Shown in pieces: positions 18,052 to 26,030 of a DNA stretch of 64,000 bases (its first letter is position 1; each line of letters opens with the position of its first letter). Location: contig NZ_CP015622.1 of NCBI RefSeq assembly GCF_001643015.1, forward strand, positions 137,358-201,357. Direction: 5' to 3'. The DNA comes from Corynebacterium crudilactis (GTDB lineage Bacteria; Actinomycetota; Actinomycetes; Mycobacteriales; Mycobacteriaceae). Position numbers and translations under genes: made by a program. The notes beneath the pieces were generated by a model, which was not told the origin of the DNA, searched no databases, and saw nothing but the letters and a program-made list of their open reading frames with translations.

Positions 18052-18342
18052 ATGCTTAAGAATTATAGTGCTAGAAAAACTGCACTAAAGCCTAAGTTCA
18101 GGTGGAGAGTTTCTGTACTGATTTCCTTTTTTTGCATCATCGCGGCACTTATATTTTTATTGCTTGCTCACCTTTTCGTTCTGCCTTATGGTGTGTTCAG
18201 CATTGCCTGCCCGTTAGTTATTGGATTAATTGGTGCGATTGCGGGAATTTTTGCGCATAATCCAGCGCTGACCGGCATTAATTTAGGGCTTGGATTTTTT
18301 CTCATGCCAATTGATACCATTCTTTTTGGTAATTTATTTTAG
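18052..18342 (+). CDS. Small membrane protein of unknown function
   Basis: 96 residues from ATG 18052 (GTG 18049 is in frame just before). A basic N-terminus (about 1-20, many Lys and Arg) precedes three hydrophobic segments (about 22-42, 45-65, 75-93), indicating an inner-membrane protein with the N-terminus inside. No family recognised. The 228 bp upstream are AT-rich and could hold its promoter. The last 9 bp overlap the 3' end of the convergent acetyltransferase gene. Confidence 0.55.
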   Translation: MLKNYSARKTALKPKFRWRVSVLISFFCIIAALIFLLLAHLFVLPYGVFSIACPLVIGLIGAIAGIFAHNPALTGINLGLGFFLMPIDTILFGNLF

Positions 18343-18981
18343 CTCCTCAGGCAGCACCCCAAAGGCGTCTACGGGTGCATTCTCTGGTAGTTGAGTGCGC
18401 TCTGCATAGGCATCGTCGCGCTTTCTGATCACTCGTGCTGGGTTTCCCACAGCGATGGAATCATCGGGAATATCTTTAGTTACCACTGCTCCGGCACCAA
18501 TCACACAGCGATCGCCAATGCGCACTCCACCTACGACCGTGACATTTCCACCGAGCCAGGTATCTTCGCCGATCATGATGGGTGAGCCATTTTCCCAGCC
18601 ACCAGAGCGCATCTGCCAATCATCCACGGGATGGCTTGCGGTCAACAGCTGGCAATTAGGACCCAGCATGCTGCGTGCTCCGATACGGACTGGCGCAATA
18701 TCTAAAATAGTGAGTCCAAAATTAATAAACACATGTTCACCGATGGTGGTGTTGAAGCCGTATTCAATAATCGCAGGTGCTTTGATGGTGCAGTTTCCGC
18801 TGTGTGGATTCAGTATTGTCGCCAGAATTTCTGCGCTGCGCTCCGGATGAGTGGGCCCAATTTGGTTGTACTCATGAAAAAGCAGCGCTGCTTTCTGCGC
18901 TAACTCTTCTCGTTTTCCACCTGTGGCCAGGTACCATTCCCCGCTGGTCATTCTTTCGATAGATTCAAAGTCATCATTCAT
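18334..18981 (-). CDS. Maltose O-acetyltransferase-like (LbH) sugar acetyltransferase
   Basis: 215 residues. The N-terminal Mac domain (about 8-60, ERMTSGEWYLATGG) is followed by left-handed beta-helix repeats (about 75-185) with the catalytic-His region TASHPVDDWQMRSGG and the C-terminal IGAGAVVTKDIPDDSIAVGNPARVIR motif shared by Maa/LacA/NodL. Predicted acetyl-CoA-dependent acetylation of a sugar hydroxyl. ATG 18990 is an alternative start three codons upstream. The gene is divergent from alkB with only 25 bp between starts. Confidence 0.87.
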   Translation of the reverse strand: MNDDFESIERMTSGEWYLATGGKREELAQKAALLFHEYNQIGPTHPERSAEILATILNPHSGNCTIKAPAIIEYGFNTTIGEHVFINFGLTILDIAPVRIGARSMLGPNCQLLTASHPVDDWQMRSGGWENGSPIMIGEDTWLGGNVTVVGGVRIGDRCVIGAGAVVTKDIPDDSIAVGNPARVIRKRDDAYAERTQLPENAPVDAFGVLPEELK

Positions 18982-19006
18982 GGCCCCCATTGTGCAGGAG
19001 AGTTAC

Positions 19007-19699
19007 GTGCCTACGCTTTTCGACGATCCCCTCCACCAACTTCCCAGACCACCCCGCAGGGTAGCAGCTGGCGTGGTGCACCTGCCCAACTTCCTTGGGC
19101 TGGGCGAACAAGAAGCCCTAGTCTCCCAATCACGGGAGATAGCGCGCTCCGTTGCTGGTACTCCGCTGGCTATGGTGCGTCCCATGGTTGCTAGCGGCCA
19201 AATGAGTGTGCACATGCTGAGCTTGGGTAAACACTGGTTGTCTCGTCCTTATCGTTATGTCGATGCGGTTGACGGACTGCCCGTGCCGCCAGTGCCAGAT
19301 ACGTTTCTTGATTTGGCCACACGCGCCTTGGCAGCTGCTGGTGAGCTCAGCACCTCTGTGGGCTCCTGGGCGCAGACATATCGTGCAGAAGCTGCTTTGG
19401 TGAACTATTACGCACCTGATTCTTCGATGGGCATGCACCAAGATGCCAATGAGGAATCAGAAGCACCCGTGATCTCCTTATCTATCGGAGACACAGGGAT
19501 TTTTCGGCTGGGAAATACAGAAAACCGCAACAAACCTTGGGTGGATATCCCTTTATTAAGCGGCGATCTCATTGTTTTCGGGGGACCGAACCGTCGCGCT
19601 TTCCACGGTGTGCCAGCTGTGGAATCTGATACCGCACCGCTTGGCTGTGGGCTTAAAGAAGGAAGAATCAACATCACGATCCGCCAACTCACGCTTTAG
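19007..19699 (+). CDS. alkB: Alpha-ketoglutarate-dependent DNA dealkylase AlkB
   Basis: Oxidative demethylation of 1-methyladenine and 3-methylcytosine in DNA. The 230-residue product contains the Fe(II) ligands His144 and Asp146 (MHQDANE) and His200 (FHGVPAV), and the 2-oxoglutarate-binding Arg pair (Arg220, Arg226 in KEGRINITIRQ). I place the start at GTG 19007 because CAGGAG (18995-19000) precedes it by 6 bases and it clears the divergent gene; longer frames start at 18980 or 18923. The Tag-like glycosylase gene follows 55 bp downstream. Confidence 0.92.
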   Translation: MPTLFDDPLHQLPRPPRRVAAGVVHLPNFLGLGEQEALVSQSREIARSVAGTPLAMVRPMVASGQMSVHMLSLGKHWLSRPYRYVDAVDGLPVPPVPDTFLDLATRALAAAGELSTSVGSWAQTYRAEAALVNYYAPDSSMGMHQDANEESEAPVISLSIGDTGIFRLGNTENRNKPWVDIPLLSGDLIVFGGPNRRAFHGVPAVESDTAPLGCGLKEGRINITIRQLTL

Positions 19700-19754
19700 G
19701 CTGCGGGGGTAATATAGCCCCGTCGTGTCGCATCCATATTTTAGGGTGCTCACC

Positions 19755-20267
19755 ATGATAAAGAATAAAGAAAATCCGAATGAATTAGTCGTTTGTGCAG
19801 ATAGAAAATCCCGACCACGCTGGGCTTCTCGAAGTGGGCTGTGTTGGACCTACTTTGATCATGAATGGGGCAGGCCTCCCGTTGATCTCAAGTCACTTTT
19901 TGAAGTCCTCACGCTCGTGGTTTTCCAAGTGGGGCTCACCTGGCATGCGGTCTTAGCTAAGCGCGAGGGGCTTAAGAAAGCTTTTTCTGATTTTGATGTG
20001 CACGCTGTTGCCACATTTACTGAAGCTGATGTGCAGCGTTTGCTTCAGGATCCGCAGATTTTTAGAAACCGCAGAAAAATAGAAGCAACCATGAAGAATG
20101 CTCAAGTCTTAGTGAGTCTCGGAGATAGTCAGGAGCACTTTATTTCCCTTGTCGAGGAGGACATAACAGTAAAAGAGCTAAAACAGTTGGGTTTTAGCCA
20201 TATCGGCCCCACCTCCTTGAGCATTATTCGCCAGGCCACTGGGTTGTGTGCACAAAAGCCTGCTTAA
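19755..20267 (+). CDS. Tag-like 3-methyladenine glycosylase I without zinc-snap ligands
   Basis: 170 residues from ATG 19755 (AGGG nine bases upstream). The core FDHEWGRPPVDLKSLFEVLTLVVFQVGLTW aligns with the Tag family, including Glu50 at the catalytic Glu position and the FQxGLSW block. The zinc-snap ligands of E. coli Tag are missing: the Cys near the N-terminus is not in place, the first His is Phe34, and the C-terminal His/Cys tail is cut short after GLCAQKPA. The protein is probably folded but may differ in activity or specificity. It follows alkB, suggesting a DNA-repair pair. Confidence 0.75.
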   Translation: MIKNKENPNELVVCADRKSRPRWASRSGLCWTYFDHEWGRPPVDLKSLFEVLTLVVFQVGLTWHAVLAKREGLKKAFSDFDVHAVATFTEADVQRLLQDPQIFRNRRKIEATMKNAQVLVSLGDSQEHFISLVEEDITVKELKQLGFSHIGPTSLSIIRQATGLCAQKPA

Positions 20268-20278
20268 GATAGAAACCA

Positions 20279-20959
20279 ATGACAACAGCACAATTCTTAG
20301 CGCTCTTTTTAGTCTGGATGGCAGCTATTGCATCGCCTGGACCAGACCTCTTTCAGATCATCAGATTAGGTGCCAAGAATCGCCGTGATGGCATTTTGAC
20401 TGCCGCAGGCATCATGGTGGGCAATTCCATCTGGATTATTGCCAGCCTCCTGGGTCTTTCTGCACTGATAGCTACCTACCCAGCCATTTTGAATATCTTG
20501 CAACTTGTTGGTGGTGGTTACCTCGCCTGGATGGGTATCGGTGCGGTGCGTTCATGGTGGGCACAACGTTCCACACAACAATCAGCTGCGGATTCCACCG
20601 CAGTGGAAAAAGTTTTGGATACGTCCACGAGTACGTCCATTGGTGCGTGGCCTGCGCTTCGTTCCGGTATCGCCACCAATTTGTCGAATCCCAAGGCCGT
20701 GTTGTTCTTTGGTTCTGTGTTCGCGCAATTCATCCGACCAGATATGGGACTGGGGTGGAGCGTATTTATCGGGGTGTTTCTCATCGCCACGGGGCTTGTG
20801 TGGTTTATTGGCTTTGCCGTCCTAGTGCGCAAACTAGCTGCAGCTATTACGCGTAATGGAGCAATCATTGATCTGATAACGGGGGTGATCTTCATCGGTT
20901 TGGGAATGTTCATGATCTTTGAAGGGGTTGTAGGAATCGGCAGCAGGGTAGTGGGTTAG
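20279..20959 (+). CDS. LysE/RhtB-family amino-acid exporter
   Basis: 226 residues and about six hydrophobic segments. The N-terminal motif ASPGPDLFQIIRLGAKNRRDGILTAAGIMVGNSIW is the LysE/RhtB signature; another conserved block is ATNLSNPKAVLFFGSVFAQFI. Family members export lysine, threonine, homoserine, leucine or related compounds; substrate is unknown. A weakly conserved hydrophilic loop with a run of Ser, Thr and Gln lies near residues 97-120. It starts 11 bp after the Tag-like gene, so it may share that transcript. Confidence 0.85.
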   Translation: MTTAQFLALFLVWMAAIASPGPDLFQIIRLGAKNRRDGILTAAGIMVGNSIWIIASLLGLSALIATYPAILNILQLVGGGYLAWMGIGAVRSWWAQRSTQQSAADSTAVEKVLDTSTSTSIGAWPALRSGIATNLSNPKAVLFFGSVFAQFIRPDMGLGWSVFIGVFLIATGLVWFIGFAVLVRKLAAAITRNGAIIDLITGVIFIGLGMFMIFEGVVGIGSRVVG

Positions 20960-20993
20960 CCCTGCTTCGCAGACGTCACTAGACTTAGGCACC

Positions 20994-21287
20994 ATGCAAC
21001 CTGAAGAAGTGCACATCAAGGATGAGACCATCAAACTAGGTCAGTTCATCAAATTGGCCAATCTTGTCGAATCGGGCGGAGAAGCCAAAGATGCCATCAC
21101 CAATGGTGATGTCACCGTCAATGGCGAAGTGGATATCCGCAGGGGTAAAACACTTCGCAATGGCGATGTGGTGTGCATTGGAGATGATTGCGCACAGGCG
21201 ACTACTGGTGCTGTGTCTGATGACGATTATTTTGACGAAGCCACCGCAAATGATGACTTCGATCCCGAAAAGTGGAGGAACATGTAA
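20994..21287 (+). CDS. S4-domain RNA-binding protein (YbcJ-like)
   Basis: 97 residues. Residues about 10-70 are an S4 domain of the YbcJ/RlbA type (IKLGQFIKLANLVESGGEAK then VTVNGEVDIRRGKTLRNGDVV), with conserved Gly and Arg residues for RNA contact. The acidic C-terminus (DDDYFDE to FDPEKW) is outside the domain and resembles that of other corynebacterial members. Stop TAA shares one base with the ATG of the following VOC gene, indicating coupling. Confidence 0.85.
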   Translation: MQPEEVHIKDETIKLGQFIKLANLVESGGEAKDAITNGDVTVNGEVDIRRGKTLRNGDVVCIGDDCAQATTGAVSDDDYFDEATANDDFDPEKWRNM

Positions 21288-22141
21288 TGCCAGCCTTTGA
21301 GGCAATGCCAGGAATGCCGTACTGGATCGACCTGTCCACCTCGGACATTGCAAAATCCGCGCATTTTTATGAAAATGTTCTCGGCTGGGAAATCGAGGAA
21401 GTCAACGACGGCTACCGCATGGCGCGCCTACAGGGACTCCCAATCGCTGGCCTTATTGACCAGCGCGGTGAATCCAGCATTCCTGACACCTGGATTACGT
21501 ACTTCTTGTCATTCGATCTGGATGAGACCGCAAAGAAAATCGTCGAACTCGGTGGACGCGTGTTGGCAGAACCAACAGATGTGCACCTAGGACGCATGAC
21601 TCTAGCAGTGGATACTGCAGGCGCACTGTTTGGTGTTATTGAACCAGGCAGTGAAGAATCTTTCGTTGCTGCTGGCGAGCCTGGCACCTCTGTCTGGCAT
21701 GAGCTCACCACGGTGACTAAATACGCTGAGGCAATCGACTTCTACGGAGAGCTTTTCACCTGGACCACTTCTGAGATGGCTAGTGAAGAAGGCGAAGGCT
21801 TCCACTACACCACAGCGTTGGTTGATGGTTCTGCCTTTGCAGGCATCTTTGATGCCAAGGGCCATTTCCCACCACAGGTGCCAAGCTTCTGGCAGTCCTA
21901 CCTGGGCGTTTTGAATGCTGATGAAGCAGTGGCGAAGGCAAAGGAATTCGGCGGCGAGGTTATTCGTGAGCCATGGGATTCCGAATTCGGCCGCATGGCA
22001 TTGATCGCAGATACCACCGGTGCCACGATCACGTTGTGTGAGATTGAAGAATACGTTGAAGAAGCTGCAGAAGGCGATGATCTCTTCGATATTGATCTCA
22101 GCGCTTTCGAAGATCAGTTCCGCAACCAAAACGGACAGTAA
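21287..22141 (+). CDS. Two-domain VOC (glyoxalase-like) protein
   Basis: 284 residues comprising two VOC domains (about 10-125 and 135-250), each with the beta-alpha-beta-beta-beta pattern; first-domain hallmarks are WIDLSTSDIAKSAHFYENVLGWE and the second domain starts WHELTTVTKYAEAIDFYGELF. The segment FGRMALIADTTGATITL closes the fold. VOC proteins include dioxygenases, isomerases and antibiotic-binding proteins; no specific activity can be assigned. The ATG follows GGAGG by 8 bases and overlaps the S4 gene stop. A longer GTG frame starts at 21272. Confidence 0.85.
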   Translation: MPAFEAMPGMPYWIDLSTSDIAKSAHFYENVLGWEIEEVNDGYRMARLQGLPIAGLIDQRGESSIPDTWITYFLSFDLDETAKKIVELGGRVLAEPTDVHLGRMTLAVDTAGALFGVIEPGSEESFVAAGEPGTSVWHELTTVTKYAEAIDFYGELFTWTTSEMASEEGEGFHYTTALVDGSAFAGIFDAKGHFPPQVPSFWQSYLGVLNADEAVAKAKEFGGEVIREPWDSEFGRMALIADTTGATITLCEIEEYVEEAAEGDDLFDIDLSAFEDQFRNQNGQ

Positions 22142-22152
22142 AAACAGACACC

Positions 22153-22497
22153 ATGGAGGATCTAGAATTTGATGATCTCACCTCCATGGTGCTTGATTGC
22201 GCCGATCTCATCCCACCTGGAAAAGTAGCGACCTACGGGGATATCGCACACATCGTGGGTACTGGCCCGCGGCAGGTTGGTCGCATCATGGCCACTGCTG
22301 GCCAATTCACATGTTGGTGGCGGGTGGTGCGCTCTGATGGTGGTTCTCAAGTCGCTGAGAAAGCATGCCTGAAATGGGCCGTGGAAGATATTGCCTTTTC
22401 CCAGGTCAGTGAAGCAAAAGTGAAGATGAAACAGCACCGCTTAACTGAGTGTGAATTGGCAGCACTCGCCGTTGAGCTGGCACAAGCGCAGCCGTAG
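22153..22497 (+). CDS. Alkyltransferase-like protein (ATL), no catalytic Cys
   Basis: 114 residues. The protein matches the DNA-binding domain of O6-alkylguanine-DNA alkyltransferase: IPPGKVATYGDIAHIVG and the Arg-finger GPRQVGRIM (Arg40). At the alkyl-acceptor position the usual PCHRV is replaced by CWWRV (53-57), so Trp55 stands where the reactive Cys should be. Such ATL proteins bind O6-alkylguanine and pass it to nucleotide excision repair instead of repairing it directly. It follows the VOC gene by 11 bp. Confidence 0.88.
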   Translation: MEDLEFDDLTSMVLDCADLIPPGKVATYGDIAHIVGTGPRQVGRIMATAGQFTCWWRVVRSDGGSQVAEKACLKWAVEDIAFSQVSEAKVKMKQHRLTECELAALAVELAQAQP

Positions 22498-22593
22498 CCA
22501 TCATTGGTACTTTCTAAATGTTTCCTTAAAGTATCGTCATTCCACTGCTTTTGAGTATAAGTTTTTACCTACCACGCAGTAACGTCATGTCAC

Positions 22594-23469
22594 ATGAAAA
22601 ATCCCCGTCTGCTGGCAATCCTCAGCGCGATGGTGGCAGTTACTGGACTTGCAACACCGGTGGCTTTTGCCGCTGAGCTGTCTGACAATGTTCCTGATCG
22701 AACCCAGATCGCCATCATCAACCCCGATGGCAGTGTGCAAGAATCCGATAATGCAGAAGAATCCCGTCTCGCGCTCTCTTTGGCCAAACTTTATTTAGGC
22801 TATTTTGTGCTGGGTAATGGCACACCAGAAGATGCTGAATTAGTGCCCGATATGATCCGCTATTCCGATGATTTCACGGCAGACTATTTGGAAAGTCAAT
22901 ATCCAGAAGCCATCCCAGAAGTCATTGAGGCTTTTGATTTAGAAGACACTGAATGGGCTGGCTTTTGGGGAAATGCCACAACCAGTGCGGTTGATATCGC
23001 CACATTTGTGTCCGAGATTATCGAGGATCCCATCGCACAACCTTTGTTAGAAGCGATGTCTGAACCGGCCGAATATGCTTCCGATGGCTATGCCCAAAAC
23101 TTTGGCACCTTCACATTATCGGATGTCTCTGGCACCAAATTTGGCTGGTCAGATGATTTGGATGTGCATTCTTCTGTGAGCTTTGGCCCAGGTTTCGTGA
23201 TCGCCGCCAACACCATGGGCGATGCAGAGACCCATACCCAAGATGTGCAGGAATCTGTGTCCTCGCTCTACCCGGAGGAAGTTACCGCAGCCATTGAAGA
23301 GCAAGTAACCTATCTCGTGGAATCGCAGGCGACTGTTCCGCATCTGGGCATGCATACCGGTGCGGAGCTAAAAGAGCAGCTTAAAGGCACAAGATATGGA
23401 AATTCCCTGAACCTTTTGCCTAACTCAGCACCAGTACCAGCTTTTTTGTACAACCTGTTGGCACGCTAG
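22594..23469 (+). CDS. Secreted protein with beta-lactamase-like SxxK motif
   Basis: 291 residues. A Sec signal peptide (1-26, cleavage after AFA) directs export. The mature part contains SLAK at 62-65 (S-x-x-K), SDD at 91-93 and a late SGTKFGW, arranged like the SxxK, SDN and KTG motifs of serine beta-lactamases or penicillin-binding enzymes, although the spacing between the last two is long. A cell-wall-related serine hydrolase or an inactive relative is possible; this is inference. It ends 4 bp into the convergent hydrolase gene. Confidence 0.62.
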   Translation: MKNPRLLAILSAMVAVTGLATPVAFAAELSDNVPDRTQIAIINPDGSVQESDNAEESRLALSLAKLYLGYFVLGNGTPEDAELVPDMIRYSDDFTADYLESQYPEAIPEVIEAFDLEDTEWAGFWGNATTSAVDIATFVSEIIEDPIAQPLLEAMSEPAEYASDGYAQNFGTFTLSDVSGTKFGWSDDLDVHSSVSFGPGFVIAANTMGDAETHTQDVQESVSSLYPEEVTAAIEEQVTYLVESQATVPHLGMHTGAELKEQLKGTRYGNSLNLLPNSAPVPAFLYNLLAR

Positions 23470-24374
23470 CCCACAGTTTTGAGGAATTCCGCCACATCGG
23501 TAATTTTTTCGCGCGCCACCTTCGGCGTGGAAATGCGGTGGCGTGAGACGTATTCCTTCACTGACGCAGCGCCGAGATCTGCAGGTCGCGCCGCAATTTC
23601 ATCCTGCGCAGCAATCTGCACAAACGTAGTGGGCCACGCGGATGCTGCCGGCACCTCAGAGTCACCACGGATTTCGGCAGGAAGCTTTTCGACGCCGCCC
23701 AGGTCCGGGAACGTGAGGATCAAAGCGTCGAAAAGCGGTGCATTAATCGCGGCTAACGCCGCGCCCGAGGAATAACCCCAACCCGTGATCGATGTCGGAT
23801 TATGGTGGCGAGCATAGCCGACCGCCTTAGCTACCACCTCATTCATATCGTGGAGATTATGGCCCGGAGCCAGCGGATAATCCAGGTCAAGGATGGTTGT
23901 GCCCGATAACTCCGCGGCGGCGGCCACCTCTGGACGCCACTGGAACTCTAACGCATCGCCGGAACCGCGCCACCAACCACCGCTGTGGAACGACACCGCC
24001 CAACGACCACTCGGATTCGACGGATGGAAAATCGCGCCGCCGACCTCTGGAACATTGTCCACACTGACATCGCCAATAAACGCCACACCAGGCATCGAAT
24101 GGTCAAGACCAGAACCCAACATGATCATCGCAGTATGAGTGGTGCGATCCGGAAGATGCGCAATATAGCGATCCGCTGGATCAGCATCACCGGTGCCACC
24201 TGCCCAAGGAGGAGTGAAATCTGGAACAGGGTAGTGCGCATCAAAATATGATCCGAGCTGCTCCAACTGCTCTTCTTCGGAAAGCTGACGATCCTGACCG
24301 CCAACTTCAAACTCTTCGCGGAAACGTGCTTCGCGCTCTTGTTCAGTTTCTTGTGGGGTGTTATTTTCAGCCAT
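23466..24374 (-). CDS. Alpha/beta-hydrolase fold protein
   Basis: 302 residues from ATG 24374. An N-terminal extension of about 55 charged residues precedes the fold. HSGGWWRGSG supplies the oxyanion-hole-like HxGG motif, and GWGYSSGAALAA carries the nucleophile Ser in a G-Y-S-S-G elbow. It resembles acetyl-hydrolase/esterase proteins, but without a clear substrate hint. A His for the triad is likely in the KEYVSRHRIS region near the C-terminus. Convergent with the secreted SxxK gene. Confidence 0.75.
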   Translation of the reverse strand: MAENNTPQETEQEREARFREEFEVGGQDRQLSEEEQLEQLGSYFDAHYPVPDFTPPWAGGTGDADPADRYIAHLPDRTTHTAMIMLGSGLDHSMPGVAFIGDVSVDNVPEVGGAIFHPSNPSGRWAVSFHSGGWWRGSGDALEFQWRPEVAAAAELSGTTILDLDYPLAPGHNLHDMNEVVAKAVGYARHHNPTSITGWGYSSGAALAAINAPLFDALILTFPDLGGVEKLPAEIRGDSEVPAASAWPTTFVQIAAQDEIAARPADLGAASVKEYVSRHRISTPKVAREKITDVAEFLKTVG

Positions 24375-24526
24375 GGGCACCACCTTAGTGCGTGTGATTA
24401 CGTAGCTGGTTTGAAAGTGAAAATGTCAACAGTTTTCTGCTGCCAACAAAGAACCCTCGGGAAAGCCCCAAACATGATAGAAACTTGGGGAAGAGCCAAC
24501 CAACCTGCAAAAAGGATATCCACACC

Positions 24527-24937
24527 ATGATTTCTTCCATCATGCCTGCACAACTTCCAGCCGGACCTGCCGCGCGCACCGTTTATTCCTATGGTGTTCG
24601 TGCTGGTGATCAGCTACATATTTCCGGAATGGTAGCTTTCGATGCGGACGCCAACATTATCGGCGAAGGTGATATTGAGGCTCAAACGGAGCAGGTCTTC
24701 CGTAACCTCAAAGCTGTTGTTGAAGAAGCCGGCGGCACCATGAATAACATTGTTTCCACCACCACTTATCTTGCGGATGTCGCGGATGCTCCAATCGTAA
24801 ACGCTGCCCGCGCCCGCTACTTCACTGGAGATATCCTGCCCACCCACACCGTTATTGGAGTTGCTGCCCTGGCACGCCCACAGTTTCTTGTAGAGATCTC
24901 CGCGGTGGCGTACTTAGGTGATCTTCCAAAAGATTAG
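24527..24937 (+). CDS. RidA-family enamine/imine deaminase
   Basis: 136 residues from ATG 24527, with AAAGGAT spaced ten bases upstream. RidA-family motifs: YSYGVRAGDQLHISGMVAFD, TEQVFRNLKAVVEEAGGTMNNIVSTTTYLAD and PTHTVIGVAALARPQFLVEISAVAYL. The conserved Arg in ALARPQFLVEI supports a canonical active RidA clamp. Family role is hydrolysis of reactive 2-aminoacrylate-type enamines. Stands alone between divergent and same-strand neighbours. Confidence 0.88.
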   Translation: MISSIMPAQLPAGPAARTVYSYGVRAGDQLHISGMVAFDADANIIGEGDIEAQTEQVFRNLKAVVEEAGGTMNNIVSTTTYLADVADAPIVNAARARYFTGDILPTHTVIGVAALARPQFLVEISAVAYLGDLPKD

Positions 24938-25047
24938 ATGCATGTTTCTTTGCGTATGTGACCCAGGTAGGGGCAATATCGCCATGTTTCCTCCTTCATA
25001 GTGCGTACTCTGGTGAGCAACTAAATACGTTTGAGGAGAAGGCTCTT

Positions 25048-25671
25048 ATGAGTGGCACTGCCATCATGTACGACACCACAGTTGTTCCATCGAAAAAAGA
25101 AATTGCACAGAAATGGATGGATTTCGTCGACCTTCAGGGAAGCTACCGCCTGGTAGATACTGTAGATGGGGAAGTCGGCGTTGAGGTACTGATCTCTAAG
25201 GATCGAAGTGGTCGGCTGCTGCAGATTCCGTTTAGCTACCGCTCAGAAGAAAACAACCCAGCACATACTTTGGCTACTTTAGAGCATGGTGTTCTTGGCA
25301 CCCGTTGGGTTGCTAATGCACTAGGAGATCCAGTTGCGGTGCGTGAGTTCATTCGCACCATTTTGACTGGTGATGATGGTGCTTCTCGTGATGATGGCGT
25401 GGCAGGTTTCCTCGACATTAAGGGCTCTGGTGATGCTGAGTCCATTGATCTTCAAGGTGTACAACTTAGCGAAGTAACCAGGCAGCGTGCTGTCGGAACT
25501 GTTGTGGTCGACGGCGAGCGGAAGCAATTTATCTTGCGATTGCCACAGTTGCTGAAGAGCTATAAAAAAACTGCAGCAGGGCATGTGGCTACAAAACTTC
25601 GCATCGTGGCACCTCATCCTGAAAAAGAAGGTACTGAACTTTTGATCGCAGAGTTCAATTGGCTGGAGTAG
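25048..25671 (+). CDS. Maltokinase N-terminal cap-like protein
   Basis: 207 residues from ATG 25048 with GAGGAG nine bases upstream. The sequence resembles the N-terminal cap domain of mycobacterial maltokinase (PSKKEIAQKWMDFVDLQGSYRLVD then LLQIPFSYRSEENNP then LATLEHGVLGTRWV), a domain found alone in corynebacteria. No kinase domain follows here. It may bind or sense a carbohydrate or regulate another kinase; unproven. A rho-independent terminator follows at 25687. Confidence 0.7.
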   Translation: MSGTAIMYDTTVVPSKKEIAQKWMDFVDLQGSYRLVDTVDGEVGVEVLISKDRSGRLLQIPFSYRSEENNPAHTLATLEHGVLGTRWVANALGDPVAVREFIRTILTGDDGASRDDGVAGFLDIKGSGDAESIDLQGVQLSEVTRQRAVGTVVVDGERKQFILRLPQLLKSYKKTAAGHVATKLRIVAPHPEKEGTELLIAEFNWLE

Positions 25672-25686
25672 CCTTTTAAATTTTTA

Positions 25687-25716
25687 CCCTCATACCGTGT
25701 GGCGTGAGGGTTTTCT
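25687..25716 (+). terminator. Rho-independent terminator after the cap-like gene
   Basis: The stem CCCTCA (25687-25692) pairs with TGAGGG (25705-25710) and is followed by TTTTCTT. It lies 16 bp behind the stop of the maltokinase cap-like gene and begins the 407-bp convergent gap up to 26078. Confidence 0.7.
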
Positions 25717-25739
25717 TATGCGGGGATCTTCGTGGGCGT

Positions 25740-25913
25740 TTAAGGCCTCCGAGTTTTTAGAATGAGTGTTTGCCTAGGAGTAGGTTCCAGGGGCGCTTAA
25801 AAGCGATTCTGTGAGGCCACTTTTCCAGAGCTTTGGAGGCAATTTTTTAGCTGCACCAGACCAGGTGACCAAAAGTGACATTGGGTCAGCACATTTTGGT
25901 CACCTGGTCTGGT
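25740..25913 (-). repeat. Composite intergenic repeat, copy B (conserved tail plus perfect hairpin)
   Basis: Read on the minus strand this aligns with copy A at 8471-8656 from end to end. Its hairpin has perfect 20-base arms (25855-25874 and 25894-25913, ACCAGACCAGGTGACCAAAA and complement) and the tail contains the same 18-mer (25754-25771). Conserved tail segments are GCTAAAAA, AAAGC, TTTAAG-GCC and GCCTTAAA. It lies between two convergent genes and is not explained by either. Confidence 0.75.
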
Positions 25914-25928
25914 TTAAAAATTTCACAT

Positions 25929-25983
25929 CAGACTGGGCGACCAAAACTAGAGAGAACCCTGGAAGTTTTGGTCGCCTGGTCTG
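25929..25983. repeat. Second hairpin of the CCAGGYGACCAAAA family
   Basis: Arms 25929-25948 and 25964-25983 (CAGACTGGGCGACCAAAACT against AGTTTTGGTCGCCTGGTCTG) pair with two mismatches around a 15-base loop and are followed by a T-run (25985-25990). The arm matches the first hairpin 15 bp upstream, so it is a tandem hairpin. The T-run would let it act as a terminator for the + strand. Confidence 0.65.
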
Positions 25984-26030
25984 GTTTTTTGACAGCCGAC
26001 CACATATCGGATGAAAACCCCAACACAAAA

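Noticed and set aside
22153-22497. Annotation as active O6-methylguanine-DNA methyltransferase
   Set aside because: The acceptor Cys is replaced by Trp, so direct alkyl transfer is not expected.
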